A stretch of DNA of 64,000 nucleotides from Paraburkholderia fynbosensis (GTDB taxonomy: Bacteria; Pseudomonadota; Gammaproteobacteria; Burkholderiales; Burkholderiaceae), in assembly GCF_902859935.1 (NCBI RefSeq), contig NZ_CADIKI010000005.1:62001-126000 (forward strand), given 5' to 3'. Each line of letters opens with the position of its first letter. Position 1 is the first letter of the stretch. The translations under genes and the position numbers were made by a program. The notes below the pieces were generated by a model. The model was not told where the DNA came from. It searched no databases and saw only the letters and a program-made list of their open reading frames with translations. Positions 36,818-46,307 of the stretch are shown one piece after another.

Positions 36818-37840
36818 CTAGATCGAAGAAGTCGCCTTGCCATGGCGGTACATTCCCGGGCTGGCCCCCGTCCACTTCCTGAAGGCCCGATGAAAAGCGC
36901 TGGTCTCCTGGAATCCAGTCCGTGCGGCGACTTCAGCGACCGTGAGAGAACTGCTCGAAAACAGGTCGATAGCAATGTCGCGGCGCAATTCGTCTTTCAG
37001 TTGCCGGTAGTTGGTGCCCTCGGCCAGCAGGCGGCGCTGCAGCGTGGCCGAGGATTGATTCAATAACTGCGATAGCGTCTCGAGGTCGGGCCAGTCGTCG
37101 GGAATCTGGTTGCGCAACCGGCGCCTTATCAGGGCAGTAGTGCTGGATTCGTTACGGTACTTCACCAGGATGTTCGCCGGTGCACCCTGCAGGAATGCGC
37201 GCAGGCTCGTCTCCGTCTCTGTCAGTTTGAGGTCGAGGAAACTGCGATCGAACCGGATCAGCGTCTCCTGTGCGGCAAACGTCACGTCCTCGCAAAAGCG
37301 CATGCGATAGTCGCTGTCATCGACTGGTGCGGAAGCGCGGAATCTCATCTCGATCAGCGGAATCCGTCGCCGTGCCAACCAGCACGCAAGGCCGTGCACG
37401 AGGATGAACCACGTCCCGTAGGCAAACAGGCGGCGCGTTGGCCCATCATCATGCAGGACGATCAATGCATGCTCGCCTTCGCAGCGTAGCTCCCCGTGAA
37501 TGTCGTCGAGAACCGCATGCAGAAACTTCAACATGCGACGCAGCGCGTGTTCCAGGTTTTCAGCGTGCAGCACCGCGTGACACATGAGCGCGTAACTGCC
37601 CCGGCGCAGTGGGTGGCTGTCCAGACCAAAAAATTCGTCGTCCATCAGATCGGCCAGAGCCGCCCACAACCGCGAAAAGGCGAGCGCGGGTACTCGGGCT
37701 CTCGGGGCACTCAACAATTCTGCCGGGATACCGGCGTGCTGTAGTGCGACCGGCACGTCCAGATTACGTTGCGTAGCGACGAGAATTGCTTCACGCACCA
37801 GGCCGATTGAAGTCGTGCCCTTGTCTTGAGCTTCATGCAT
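36818..37840 (-). CDS. AraC-family transcriptional regulator
   Basis: A 340-residue regulator of the OruR/ArgR-like AraC subgroup: an N-terminal ligand-binding domain of the arabinose-binding type (roughly residues 20-210) and a C-terminal double helix-turn-helix (SATLQRRLLAEGTNYRQLKD, then SLTVAEVAARTGFQETSAFH and RAFRKWTGASPGMYR). The start at MHEAQDKG has a weak ribosome site. It is divergent from the SDR and thiolase genes and probably regulates them. Confidence 0.88.
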   Translation of the reverse strand: MHEAQDKGTTSIGLVREAILVATQRNLDVPVALQHAGIPAELLSAPRARVPALAFSRLWAALADLMDDEFFGLDSHPLRRGSYALMCHAVLHAENLEHALRRMLKFLHAVLDDIHGELRCEGEHALIVLHDDGPTRRLFAYGTWFILVHGLACWLARRRIPLIEMRFRASAPVDDSDYRMRFCEDVTFAAQETLIRFDRSFLDLKLTETETSLRAFLQGAPANILVKYRNESSTTALIRRRLRNQIPDDWPDLETLSQLLNQSSATLQRRLLAEGTNYRQLKDELRRDIAIDLFSSSSLTVAEVAARTGFQETSAFHRAFRKWTGASPGMYRHGKATSSI

Positions 37841-38204
37841 GGTCAGGTTCCGCCTATCGAGGTGCCATGATGTTAATCGCTGCAAGCCGCAATTGAAACG
37901 TGGGACGGCTGGGCGCTGGCAGTCTCTAGCCGACGTGCCGTGTCGTCGAGATCGACGACCCCCTTCGATATGCCCAGGAGGCTCATGCACGACGAGGTCT
38001 ATGGGCATGGGCGAACTCTCGCCTGCCGCTTACGATAACCAACCAGTAGCTCATCGCGAACGTAGCTTTGTCGGCGAAGGCTGTGCAGCAACGTGCCGGT
38101 CACGTCACATATCGCTTCGGGCGCACCCACGCGTTGCGGACTCGTGCTGGCATGCGTATCGCCCGGGTGCGCTGTGCGTCGGGGCCATCACTCAGGAGAC
38201 AGAA
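37841..38204. promoter_or_regulatory. divergent promoter region between AraC and SDR genes
   Basis: No gene is seen in 364 bp. A short dyad, ACGTG-CCGGT-CACGT, lies at 38091-38105, about 100 bp upstream of the SDR gene; a regulatory role is only a guess. Confidence 0.35.
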
Positions 38205-38972
38205 ATGCAGGTTCAGGATAAAGGTTTCGTCGTCACAGGCGGCGGTTCCGGCCTCGGCGCCGCCACGGCACGCCGCCTTGTCGCGGGCGGCGCCAAAGTA
38301 CTGCTGGTAGACCTGGACCAGCACGCGTGTGCCGCACTGACGGCGGAACTCGGCTCCAATGCCCGCTTCGCCAGGGCAGACGTGTGTGATGTCGCCAGCG
38401 CGGAGCATGCATTAGCCGCATTCCGCGACACCTTTGGCATGCTGCACGGCTTGATCAATTGCGCTGGCGTTGCACCCGCCGAGAAAGTGCTTGGCCGCGA
38501 AGGCCCGCATCGGCTGGAAAGTTTCGCGCGCACCGTTCAGATCAACCTGATCGGCGCCTTCAACATGGTGCGGCTGGCCGCAGCCTGCATGTCCGAGAAC
38601 CTGCCCGACGCCGATGGCGAGCGCGGAGTCATTATCAACACCGCTTCAGTCGCGGCCTTCGATGGCCAGATCGGGCAAGCGGGCTACGCTGCCTCCAAGG
38701 GTGGGGTGGTAGCGATGACGCTGCCGATCGCGCGCGAATTGGCGCGTCACGGCATTCGCGTAGTCGCCATCGCGCCTGGGATCATGGAAACGCCCATGCT
38801 CAAAGGCATGCCCACGGAAGTACAGGATGCGCTCGGAAAGATGGTGCCTTTCCCCGCGCGCCTCGGGCGACCCGACGAATTCGCGGAGCTCGCGCTGCAT
38901 ATCGTCGCAAACACCTATCTCAACGGCGAGGTGATTCGCCTCGATGGCGCTATCCGTATGGCGGCCAGATGA
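38205..38972 (+). CDS. short-chain dehydrogenase, 3-hydroxyacyl-CoA (HSD17B10-like) type
   Basis: A 255-residue SDR with VVTGGGSGLGAATARRL (cofactor loop), ADVCDVASAE, LINCAGVAPAEK, catalytic Ser in NTASVAAFDG and Tyr-x-x-x-Lys in GYAASKGGVVAM. The combination and the C-terminal GMPTEVQDALGKMVPFPARL resemble 3-hydroxy-2-methylbutyryl-CoA dehydrogenases. An AGGAG ribosome site decides the start at 38205. With the thiolase downstream it would form the last two steps of a beta-oxidation-like sequence. Confidence 0.88.
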   Translation: MQVQDKGFVVTGGGSGLGAATARRLVAGGAKVLLVDLDQHACAALTAELGSNARFARADVCDVASAEHALAAFRDTFGMLHGLINCAGVAPAEKVLGREGPHRLESFARTVQINLIGAFNMVRLAAACMSENLPDADGERGVIINTASVAAFDGQIGQAGYAASKGGVVAMTLPIARELARHGIRVVAIAPGIMETPMLKGMPTEVQDALGKMVPFPARLGRPDEFAELALHIVANTYLNGEVIRLDGAIRMAAR

Positions 38973-39133
38973 CGCGGCGTGCGAAGCAGTCATCGTGACG
39001 CCTGCTGCCGCTTGTAGCCGCTCCCTGCGCTTGACCTGAGTCGCCGAGCCCGAACGCGGTCAGCCAGGTCCGGCCAGGCCGATATCTTTCTTCCCCTTGC
39101 AACGCCGCCATGGAGCGGCGGATGGAGACTCGC

Positions 39134-40342
39134 ATGCCTACCTCTTCGACTTCCAATGATCCCGTCGTCATCGTCGGTGCCGCCCGCACGCCGCTGGGAG
39201 CCTTCCAGGGCGACTTGGCCTCACTGACGGCACCGCAGCTAGGCGCCAACGCGATCCGTGCCGCTGTGCAGCGGGCCGGCATGCAGCCGGAGTCCGTAGA
39301 CGAAATACTGATGGGCTGCGTGCTGCCCGCTGGCGTGGGGCAGGCGCCCGCACGTCAAGCGGCGCTGAGCGCCGGGTTACCGCTTTCGGCGGGCTGTACA
39401 ACAGTCAACAAGGTCTGCGGCTCCGGCATGAAGGCCGCCATGCTGGCGCACGACCTCCTGCTAGCCGGCACTCAACAGGTGATGGTGGCCGGTGGCATGG
39501 AATCCATGAGCAACGCGCCGTATCTGCTGCCCAAGGCTCGCTCGGGCCAGCGCCTGGGGCACGGTCAGGTGCTGGACCACCTGTTCCTGGATGGACTGGA
39601 GGACCACTACGGCTCGGCCTCCGACGGTCGCCTGATGGGCACCTTCGCCGATGACTGCGCTCGCCATTTCGGCTTCACGCGTGAGGCGCAGGACACCTAC
39701 GCTTTAACCTCCACGCTGCGTGCACAGCAGGCACAGCGCGACGGCCTGTTCCGGTGGGAGATTACGCCGGCGGCCGTGCCGGGCCGCAACGGCGAGAAAC
39801 TCGTCGTCGACGACGCAGCGCCGGCGAAGGCACAACTGGACAAGATCCCGACTCTCAAGCCCGCCTTTGGCACGGACGGCTCCGTCACGGCGGCCAACTC
39901 CAGTTCGATCTCCGACGGTGCAGCGGCGCTGGTGCTGATGCGCGAGTCCACCGCACGCAAGCATGGCCTGGCACCGCTGGCTGTTATCCGCGGGCACGCC
40001 ACGCACTCACAGGAACCGGCCTGGTTCACTACTGCGCCCGTGGGCGCGATCCAGAAGCTGCTCGCGAAGGTGGGATGGCAGGTCGACGATGTAGAGCTGT
40101 GGGAAATCAACGAGGCATTCGCCGTGGTGGTCATGGCCGCGATGCGCGAACTGTCGCTGCCGCACGAGCGCGTAAATGTGCATGGTGGTGCCTGCGCGCT
40201 GGGTCATCCAATCGGCGCGACGGGCGCTCGCCTTATCGTGACGTTGCTGGGGGCGCTTCGCCAACGAGGTGTCAGGCGTGGCGTGGCCAGCCTTTGCATC
40301 GGGGGCGGCGAGGCCACAGCCCTCGCGATCGAAGTCGTCTGA
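39134..40342 (+). CDS. acetyl-CoA acetyltransferase (thiolase)
   Basis: A 402-residue type II thiolase. The nucleophile Cys95 lies in TVNKVCGSGMKA, the His of NEAF and HGGACALGHPIGATGAR and the second Cys in SLCIGGGEATALA complete the active site. It cleaves 3-ketoacyl-CoA or condenses acetyl-CoA. ATG 39134 is favoured by a GGAG site seven bases upstream over in-frame ATGs at 39110 and 39122. It follows the SDR by about 160 bp. Confidence 0.92.
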   Translation: MPTSSTSNDPVVIVGAARTPLGAFQGDLASLTAPQLGANAIRAAVQRAGMQPESVDEILMGCVLPAGVGQAPARQAALSAGLPLSAGCTTVNKVCGSGMKAAMLAHDLLLAGTQQVMVAGGMESMSNAPYLLPKARSGQRLGHGQVLDHLFLDGLEDHYGSASDGRLMGTFADDCARHFGFTREAQDTYALTSTLRAQQAQRDGLFRWEITPAAVPGRNGEKLVVDDAAPAKAQLDKIPTLKPAFGTDGSVTAANSSSISDGAAALVLMRESTARKHGLAPLAVIRGHATHSQEPAWFTTAPVGAIQKLLAKVGWQVDDVELWEINEAFAVVVMAAMRELSLPHERVNVHGGACALGHPIGATGARLIVTLLGALRQRGVRRGVASLCIGGGEATALAIEVV

Positions 40343-40379
40343 ACGACATCGTTCCTCCTCGGGGTGATTCCAATAGCCG

Positions 40380-40781
40380 CTACGCGGCCGCGAACTTGGG
40401 GAACGGGCTGTCGTTGCCCATCGAAATCATCACATCGCCGTCGCTGCATTGGAACGCCTGGTACGGACAGGTGATTTCAGAACTGGTGCCGAGACGCGGC
40501 GGCTGTTTGCCCGATGCGAAATAATTTTGCGCCATGTGCGAAATTGCGCCGATCTGCGCATCGAGCAGTGCGACATCGATATGCTGCCCTTCGCCCGAAA
40601 CCGTATCCCGGTGATGAAGCGCGGCAAGGACCGCCGACGTGACGTAGAAACCCGCCTCCTTGCCGAGCCCTTCGAACAGATCGGCGATCTCGGCATAAAG
40701 CGCGAGCGTCAAGGCGTTCACGGGCGGACGGTCCAGCGTGACGATGGCGACGCCGTCGCGCTTCTCGAGTTTCAATGACAT
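40380..40781 (-). pseudogene. in-frame fusion remnant: enoyl-CoA hydratase start joined to CaiB/BaiF CoA-transferase piece
   Basis: A strong ribosome site (AGGAG) precedes MSLKLEKRDGVAIVTLDRPP then VNALTLALYAEIADLF, the first 40 residues of an enoyl-CoA hydratase. The frame then passes without a stop into SAVLAALHHRDTVSGEGQHI and DVALLDAQIGAISHMAQNYF, an internal block of a family III CoA-transferase, and ends abruptly in SPFPKFAAA. Neither enzyme is complete. An internal deletion joining two neighbouring genes explains it. It is open as a 133-codon frame and might still be translated. Confidence 0.7.
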
Positions 40782-40844
40782 GCTGTCTCCTGTTTGCGTG
40801 TGTAGGTCGGCGTAACGCAAGGTCGTCTGGCATCAGACGTGGCA

Positions 40845-41160
40845 TCCGCGTCCAGCAGTTCGAGTGGCGGACGCACGCCCTACGGCAGCGCAATGTCATG
40901 CAGGTTGAGCGTCATCGACACCAACGTGTAGTACCGATTACCGCGCCGAGTTCGACCACACCCACCGTCCCCCAGCAGTTCATCACGCGCTGATACACCG
41001 CTTCCTCGACGTTGCCGCCCTGCTGAAGCTGGCGCGCAAATTCATAGACATCGGCCTGCTGCTGATCGTGAAAGCGCACATCGCCGCCGCAACGAATCGC
41101 CTCCAGCGAGGCCTCGTCGATGCCGGCCGACGCCTGCCGAGATGTCCAAAAGGCGAGCAT
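40845..41160 (-). pseudogene. carboxymuconolactone decarboxylase-family remnant
   Basis: The frame reads EAIRCGGDVRFHDQQQADVY and QRVMNCWGTVGVVELGAVIG, then changes frame to YYTLVSMTLNLHDIALP followed by a TAG. This is the C-terminal half of a CMD/AhpD-like protein with one frameshift and one stop, and without a recognisable N-terminus. Confidence 0.6.
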
Positions 41161-41183
41161 TGCAAGAAGAGAGCGAAAACCTG

Positions 41184-42116
41184 CTAAGGCGCGTGGACGC
41201 CGTCAGATCGGTCCCATAGGGTCTTCAAGCGGTCGACGAACCATTTGCCAGCGGGTCCTGGGGGCTGCGAGGGTTGGTGATATACCGACATGGTCAGCAT
41301 CCAGCCGCTGGGCGGCATGTCGTCCACGTCCAGAACGACCAACCTACCTGCCGCGATGTCCTGCTCGACCATGTGCAAGGGCATTCCCCCCCATCCCACG
41401 CAGTCTTTGAGAAACGCATATTTCGTCGACAAGTCCGCCAGACGCCAGGTGGAGGCTGACGCAACCCCGAAGTCACGACCTGCGGTCAGATCCGACCTGT
41501 CTGTCAGGACCAGTTGGACGTGTTTGGCAAGTTCACGCCGTGGTATGCGATGACCCACGCCTGCGAGGGGGTGGCGCGCCGAAGCAACTGCGACGAGCGG
41601 CAGTTCGCCAAGCCGCTCGCTAACCAATGACGGAAATGCCTGCGGCAGCGGTGGCAGTATGCCCAAACTGCATCGCCCGTCCAGAACCGGTTGATAAGCC
41701 GCTCCCAGGCCCTCGACGAAAAGCCGTAGCGGCGTCAGCGGGAAATGCTCTGCAAATGCTTTGGCGACGGCGCTGATCACCGACGTTGGGAAGAACACGT
41801 CGACCACCACCGAGAGTTCCGCCTCCACTCCCGAAGTCATGAGCCCGGCTCGTGCCTTCAGCGTGTCCACCCCGTAGACGACGTTGCGGGCGTCAGCGAG
41901 CAACAGCACGCCCTGTGGCGTGAGCTTCGGGAACCGGCCCGAGCGGTCGAACAGCAGGACGCCTAATTGATCTTCCAATCCGCCAATCCAGCCGCTCACC
42001 GCGGACTGGACACGGTTGAGCTTTCGGGCCGCTGCCGAGAAGCTGCCCTCGTCCACGGCGGCAATGAAGGTTCTGAGCTGATCCAGCGAGATCCCATCCA
42101 GCATAAGCTGCGTCAT
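41184..42116 (-). CDS. LysR-family transcriptional regulator
   Basis: A 310-residue LTTR: N-terminal helix-turn-helix (LRTFIAAVDEGSFSAAARKL, NRVQSAVSGWIGGLEDQLGV) and a substrate-binding domain of the HTH-LysR type. A nearby in-frame ATG at 42104 gives an alternative start. It is divergent from the F420/NADP-type oxidoreductase gene 157 bp away and likely regulates that plus-strand set. Confidence 0.92.
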   Translation of the reverse strand: MTQLMLDGISLDQLRTFIAAVDEGSFSAAARKLNRVQSAVSGWIGGLEDQLGVLLFDRSGRFPKLTPQGVLLLADARNVVYGVDTLKARAGLMTSGVEAELSVVVDVFFPTSVISAVAKAFAEHFPLTPLRLFVEGLGAAYQPVLDGRCSLGILPPLPQAFPSLVSERLGELPLVAVASARHPLAGVGHRIPRRELAKHVQLVLTDRSDLTAGRDFGVASASTWRLADLSTKYAFLKDCVGWGGMPLHMVEQDIAAGRLVVLDVDDMPPSGWMLTMSVYHQPSQPPGPAGKWFVDRLKTLWDRSDGVHAP

Positions 42117-42272
42117 CCATCGCTACGGTAGATGGATTCTATCTCAATATCCCGGCTTCTCAGATGCATGCCGCACTGCCATTATGGCTTTCAACGCAGC
42201 GACGTTTTCGTAAAACCATCCGCAGTGCTTGACGCCACGCGGAGTGAAGCCCATCAGTCCAGGAGTTTTTTT

Positions 42273-42875
42273 ATGACATCTTCCATTATCGGCAGCGGCA
42301 GCGTCGGCGCCGCCATCGCCCGTCAGTTCGCCCGGAGCGGCATCACGGTCGGCATCGCCAACACGCGCGGGCCGGAGTCCATCGCGTCTATGGCCCACGA
42401 ACTGGGTGACAAGGTGGTTCCCCTCACGCTACAGGCGGCACTCGAGGCCGACGTGATCATCCTGGCGGTCCCGTTCCGGGCCCACCGCGACGTCGCCCAA
42501 GCTGCGGCGAGCTGGAAAGGCAAAGTCGTCATCGACGCCACCAATGCCTATGGCGTGCCGCTCTCCGAACTGGACAGCCTGCCATCGTCGGCGGTGGTGG
42601 CGAAAGCGTTTCCGGGCGCATCCCTTGTCAAGGCGTTCAATCATTTGCCCGCCAAGGTACTCGCCGAGGATCCCGTCAGTGCCGGTGGCCGTCGAGTGAT
42701 CTTTCTGTCTGGCGACGACGAGGCTGCAAGCGCGACGGTCGCCGCCCTGGTCGAGCGGCTCGGCTATGCGGCGGTCAGTCTCGGCAGGATCGCGGAGGGC
42801 GGGCAGCTCGTGCAGGCCCGCGACAAGAGCTGGGCGCCCCTGATTTTCCAGGACCTGTTCAGGAAGGAGCAATAA
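42273..42875 (+). CDS. NADPH-dependent F420 reductase-like oxidoreductase
   Basis: A 200-residue Rossmann protein of the F420_oxidored type (SIIGSGSVGAAIARQFARSG, ADVIILAVPFRAHRDVAQAA, DATNAYGVP, LVKAFNHLPAKVL). In proteobacteria without F420 these act as NADPH-binding oxidoreductases of unknown substrate. AGGAG before ATG 42273 fixes the start. Three bp separate its stop from the next gene. Confidence 0.85.
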   Translation: MTSSIIGSGSVGAAIARQFARSGITVGIANTRGPESIASMAHELGDKVVPLTLQAALEADVIILAVPFRAHRDVAQAAASWKGKVVIDATNAYGVPLSELDSLPSSAVVAKAFPGASLVKAFNHLPAKVLAEDPVSAGGRRVIFLSGDDEAASATVAALVERLGYAAVSLGRIAEGGQLVQARDKSWAPLIFQDLFRKEQ

Positions 42876-42878
42876 ACC

Positions 42879-43382
42879 ATGTACGACCATGTCATCTGGC
42901 CAGAGCGCTACGACCCGAAAACGTCAGCCATCTATGCCCTCAACGACATCGACGTGAAAGCGCCGCCCGAAGTGGTGTGGAAGCTGCTCGTCGACGCGAA
43001 GAACTGGTCAAGCTATTTCCCGCCCGAGGACCAGGTCGAGATCCTGTCGGGCGAGTCGGAACTGGCCTTGGGAACCCGCTACAGCCGCGTGACGGTCGGC
43101 TTCCCGATGAGCCTCGTGGTGACCGAATACGTGCCGAACCAAAGGCTCGCCTGGGCGACCACCGTCGACGCAGACGAGACCGGTTCCAGCGCTTACCACG
43201 GTTGGGTAATCACGCCGACGGACGAAGGCTGCCACGTGCTAACGGAAGAGACGCAACAAGGTCCCTGGTTTCTCGATGTGCTCGGACGGCAACATCCCGG
43301 TGGGCTCTATCGCTATCACCAGGATTGGGTCGAGCGCCTCGCGCGAGCCGCAGAGGCGGAAGTCGCGAAGATCGCGGGGTAA
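42879..43382 (+). CDS. SRPBCC-family (START-like) protein, copy 1
   Basis: A 167-residue helix-grip protein: ALNDIDVKAPPEVVWKLLVD with WSSYFP marks the start of the fold, then YVPNQRLAWATTVDA and HVLTEETQQGPWFL, and a C-terminal amphipathic helix. Such proteins bind hydrophobic ligands or cyclise polyketides. Shares WVITPT-x-x-GCH and TEET-x-QGP with the protein at 44438, so they are paralogues. Confidence 0.8.
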   Translation: MYDHVIWPERYDPKTSAIYALNDIDVKAPPEVVWKLLVDAKNWSSYFPPEDQVEILSGESELALGTRYSRVTVGFPMSLVVTEYVPNQRLAWATTVDADETGSSAYHGWVITPTDEGCHVLTEETQQGPWFLDVLGRQHPGGLYRYHQDWVERLARAAEAEVAKIAG

Positions 43383-43545
43383 TGCATCAGTTCCAAAGCG
43401 CAGGGACGTTGCGCGTTTGACTGTTTGCGCGCGGAAGCAGCGAACCGGCTTGCGCTCGAACGAAGTCCGGTTTCGCGCGTGTCCGTGTCGATGAATCGGA
43501 TTGGCGGATCAATCGTTCCACCATCCACACCCAGAGAAAAAGTCT

Positions 43546-44340
43546 ATGAAGATCGAACTCAAGGGCCGCAAGGCCATCGTTACCGGCTCGACGGCAGGCA
43601 TCGGCCGCGCGATCGCCGAGGGCCTTGCCCGCGCAGGCGCATCGGTCGTGATCAACGGGCGCGGAGAGCAGCGAGTAGCCGCCGCGCTAGATGAGATCCG
43701 GGCTCTCGTGCCCGACGCGGAACTGACCGGCATTGCCGCCGATCTTTCTACCGCGGAAGGATCGGCCGCCCTCGTGGCACAGGTGGCGGATGCCGACATC
43801 CTCGTCAATAACCTCGGTACCGCCCATCTGAATGGTTTCTTCGAGCAGAGCGATAGCGAATGGCTCGACCTCTTCCAGCTCAATGTGATGAGCGGCGTGC
43901 GCGCTGCGCGGCACTATCTGCCGGCCATGGCCAGGCGCGGTTGGGGACGGGTTGTGTTCATCAGCAGCGAGTCCGCGATCATGATCCCCAAGGAGATGAT
44001 CGATTACGGTATGACCAAGACGGCGCAACTCGCCGTATCGAGGGGACTTGCCGAGTTGGTGAGTGGCACAGGGGTAACCGTCAACGCGGTGCTGCCGGGG
44101 CCGACCCGCTCCGAGATTCTGGGCAACTGGATGAAAGCGACCGCTCAGGGGCAGGGCATCACGCAGGAGGAAGCGGAGCAGAACTTCCTGAAAACGATGC
44201 GACCGACCACGCTACTCAACCGGTTCACGTCGACCGAAGAAATTGCCAACATGGTGGTGTATGTCTGCTCCGAGCAGGCCTCCGGTACGAGCGGCGCGGC
44301 ATTACGCGTTGATGGGGGTGTCATTCGCGCGATCTTCTGA
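43546..44340 (+). CDS. short-chain dehydrogenase/reductase
   Basis: A 264-residue SDR: AIVTGSTAGIGRAIAEGLAR cofactor loop, ILVNNLGTAHL, Ser in VVFISSESAIM, and Tyr-x-x-x-Lys in DYGMTKTAQLAVSRGLAEL. The C-terminus (TSGAALRVDGGV) is typical. A long NFLKTMRPTTLLNRF segment precedes it, as in the SDRs that accompany oxidoreductase/SRPBCC genes. The ribosome site is weak. It sits between the two SRPBCC paralogues. Confidence 0.88.
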   Translation: MKIELKGRKAIVTGSTAGIGRAIAEGLARAGASVVINGRGEQRVAAALDEIRALVPDAELTGIAADLSTAEGSAALVAQVADADILVNNLGTAHLNGFFEQSDSEWLDLFQLNVMSGVRAARHYLPAMARRGWGRVVFISSESAIMIPKEMIDYGMTKTAQLAVSRGLAELVSGTGVTVNAVLPGPTRSEILGNWMKATAQGQGITQEEAEQNFLKTMRPTTLLNRFTSTEEIANMVVYVCSEQASGTSGAALRVDGGVIRAIF

Positions 44341-44437
44341 GCCAACGCGTGACAGGCCTGCGCTGCGCCGTTCGCCCTGCCGGCAACCGAGATTTCTGCA
44401 GTCTCGGCAAAGTTCAAATCAGACCCCAATCCCAACC

Positions 44438-44959
44438 ATGAATAACGATATGTTCGAAGCAATCCATTGGCCTGTGGACATGGCGCCCAGCCGCTCGCCC
44501 ATCCATTTCACGAATGAGCTTGAGGTTGCCGTTTCGCCTGAAACTATCTGGTCTCTTCTCATCGATCCCAAGGCCTGGCCCCGTTTCTATCCAGGCGTCA
44601 AGGATGTCGAGCTGTTAGACGGACACGAGCTGTTGCAAGCCGGCACGCGCTTTGAAACTAACCTGGCTGGCCAGGACGTCTTCGCGTCGGTACAGGAGTT
44701 CGATCCTATCGCCCGCATCGCGTGGGGCGGCGGTCCAAAGGCTTCGAGAGAATCCAGGGCCTATCATGCCTGGATCATCACCCCGACACCTCGCGGCTGT
44801 CACCTGTGGACTGAAGAGACGATGCAAGGGCCGCTCTGGATCGAGTTGGCGAAGGAAGCGCCAGATATCTTCTGGCGCACCCGTGAAAAGCTTCTGGAAG
44901 ACCTCGCGAAGGTCGCACTCACGCTCGAAGCACAGGGCGACGCTAGAAGCCGTGAATAG
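44438..44959 (+). CDS. SRPBCC-family (START-like) protein, copy 2
   Basis: A 173-residue helix-grip protein: NELEVAVSPETIWSLLIDPK, WPRFYPG, FDPIARIAWGGG, WIITPTPRGCHLWTEETMQG. It is a paralogue of the protein at 42879. Start at ATG 44438 (MNNDMFEAIHWPVD). Its role is unclear; a ligand-binding or cyclase function with the preceding SDR is plausible. Confidence 0.8.
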   Translation: MNNDMFEAIHWPVDMAPSRSPIHFTNELEVAVSPETIWSLLIDPKAWPRFYPGVKDVELLDGHELLQAGTRFETNLAGQDVFASVQEFDPIARIAWGGGPKASRESRAYHAWIITPTPRGCHLWTEETMQGPLWIELAKEAPDIFWRTREKLLEDLAKVALTLEAQGDARSRE

Positions 44960-45550
44960 ACGACGGCTGTGGAATATCTGAAAAGGAGCCCGTAGGTCTG
45001 CCGGGGTATTGCCGCTTGACGACTCGCTCGCGATGACTGTTTAGGTCGTCGAGCACACCAGCAGTGCCTAACGGCATCATCGTCGGTGTGTGTGAGCGTC
45101 GTGAAGGTCTCTTCGGGGTCCGAAATGAGCCGGTTGGATGGCTCCGGCCCGACCCGTCATCGTGTGGCGAACGCCTGACGGCCCGTCGCCATCGACCATC
45201 GCAGTGTAAGCGGCGACCAACTCGGCGTTCTCATCCGCCTACCTGCTCGATGCGCAAAGCCCCCATGTCGACATTATGCCGACGCGCATCGTGCTTCCTC
45301 TGCGACCTGTCCGACATCTCGCCTTTTTCCGGCAAAACATCCGACCTGCTTCCCGTTTTCGAAGTCGACGGCGAAGAATGTTTCCTTGATACCCTTGGCA
45401 TGAGCGCGGCCCCCTTGAACGCTCTCGGTATGTGCATCGGTTCCCATTTTGATCGACTTGAGGCCATTCTCGCGGCGTCGACCGGATCTTCGGCGCATAC
45501 TGAGCGATCACCCTTGAAACCGCTCCGGGAAAACCGCGATTGGAGATGCG
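44960..45550. other. 591-bp gap
   Basis: A plus-strand frame of about 165 codons ends here but has no recognisable motif and low-likelihood composition, so I do not call a gene. No repeat or hairpin was identified. Confidence 0.35.
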
Positions 45551-45898
45551 ATGCCATTTGACAAGCAACAGGAAAGGCTCAGGCAGAATGGCGCAACTAC
45601 GCGTCCGGGTCCGCCGGGCTTATTGGCGAAGGTACTAGCCGTCGTAATAGGCGCTGCGCTGCTCGTCGTGGGGTTCGCCGTTTCGCTCATGGTGTTGGCA
45701 CTGGTGCTTGGGGCAGGCATTGTGATCGGCGGTTTCGTCTGGTGGAAAACGCGCGATCTGCGCAAACGACTTCGCGAGCAAGCAATGCGCGCACAGCAGA
45801 TGCACGAGCAACAGGTGCGCGAGCGCGCGGGCCAGCGCATGGATATCGGCGACGTGATCGAGGATGTCGACTTCCACGACGAGACTCGACGGAAATAA
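45551..45898 (+). CDS. small membrane protein, two TM segments
   Basis: A 115-residue protein with a short basic N-terminus, a hydrophobic hairpin (LLAKVLAVVIGAALLVVGFA then VSLMVLALVLGAGIVIGGFV), and a charged C-terminal helix rich in Arg/Gln/Glu. GGAG precedes the ATG. Proteins of this shape are conserved in Burkholderiaceae without assigned function. Confidence 0.7.
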   Translation: MPFDKQQERLRQNGATTRPGPPGLLAKVLAVVIGAALLVVGFAVSLMVLALVLGAGIVIGGFVWWKTRDLRKRLREQAMRAQQMHEQQVRERAGQRMDIGDVIEDVDFHDETRRK

Positions 45899-45901
45899 GC
45901 G

Positions 45902-46210
45902 TTGCTCCGTGACTGCACATGCGCCGCCCGCGTTACCGCTCCCGGGAGCGGAACATACACAGTGAACTCCGCTTGCACCGGCACCATGAAAATCACTTAT
46001 ACCGCCGGCGGCGCCGTGCCGGCCGGTGTCGGAACTGATCTGAACTGGGTCATCGCTGCGGATCGGACGCTCGTCGAATCCGTTGTTTGCAGGGCGGTCA
46101 CCGTCTCAGGCGCGAGCGCGGACGGCTCGGTAACGTGCCCACAGTTTTGCGAGCAAGCTGCGCAAGATAATTTCGAGGGGAAGAAGATCGTTGTCTATGG
46201 CTTCCGCTAA
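45902..46210 (+). pseudogene. C-terminal remnant of a secreted protein
   Basis: The frame has only a TTG-type start and reads GTYTVNSACTGTMKITYTAG then NWVIAADRTLVESVVC before ending in EGKKIVVYGFR. The GTYTVN-x-x-CTGT pattern is seen in exported beta-rich hypothetical proteins. No signal peptide or upstream part is present, so I call it a fragment. Confidence 0.4.
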
Positions 46211-46307
46211 TCGAGCGCGAGATGGGCTCACGTTCGCTGAGGCGCTTGTCATGACGACCGAATTTTCGTGACGTACCGGGTCCGATTTTTCATCGGCGCC
46301 CCGTACT

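Noticed and set aside
45064..45561. 165-codon plus-strand frame upstream of the small membrane protein
   Set aside because: No recognisable domain; it overlaps the true start of the next gene.
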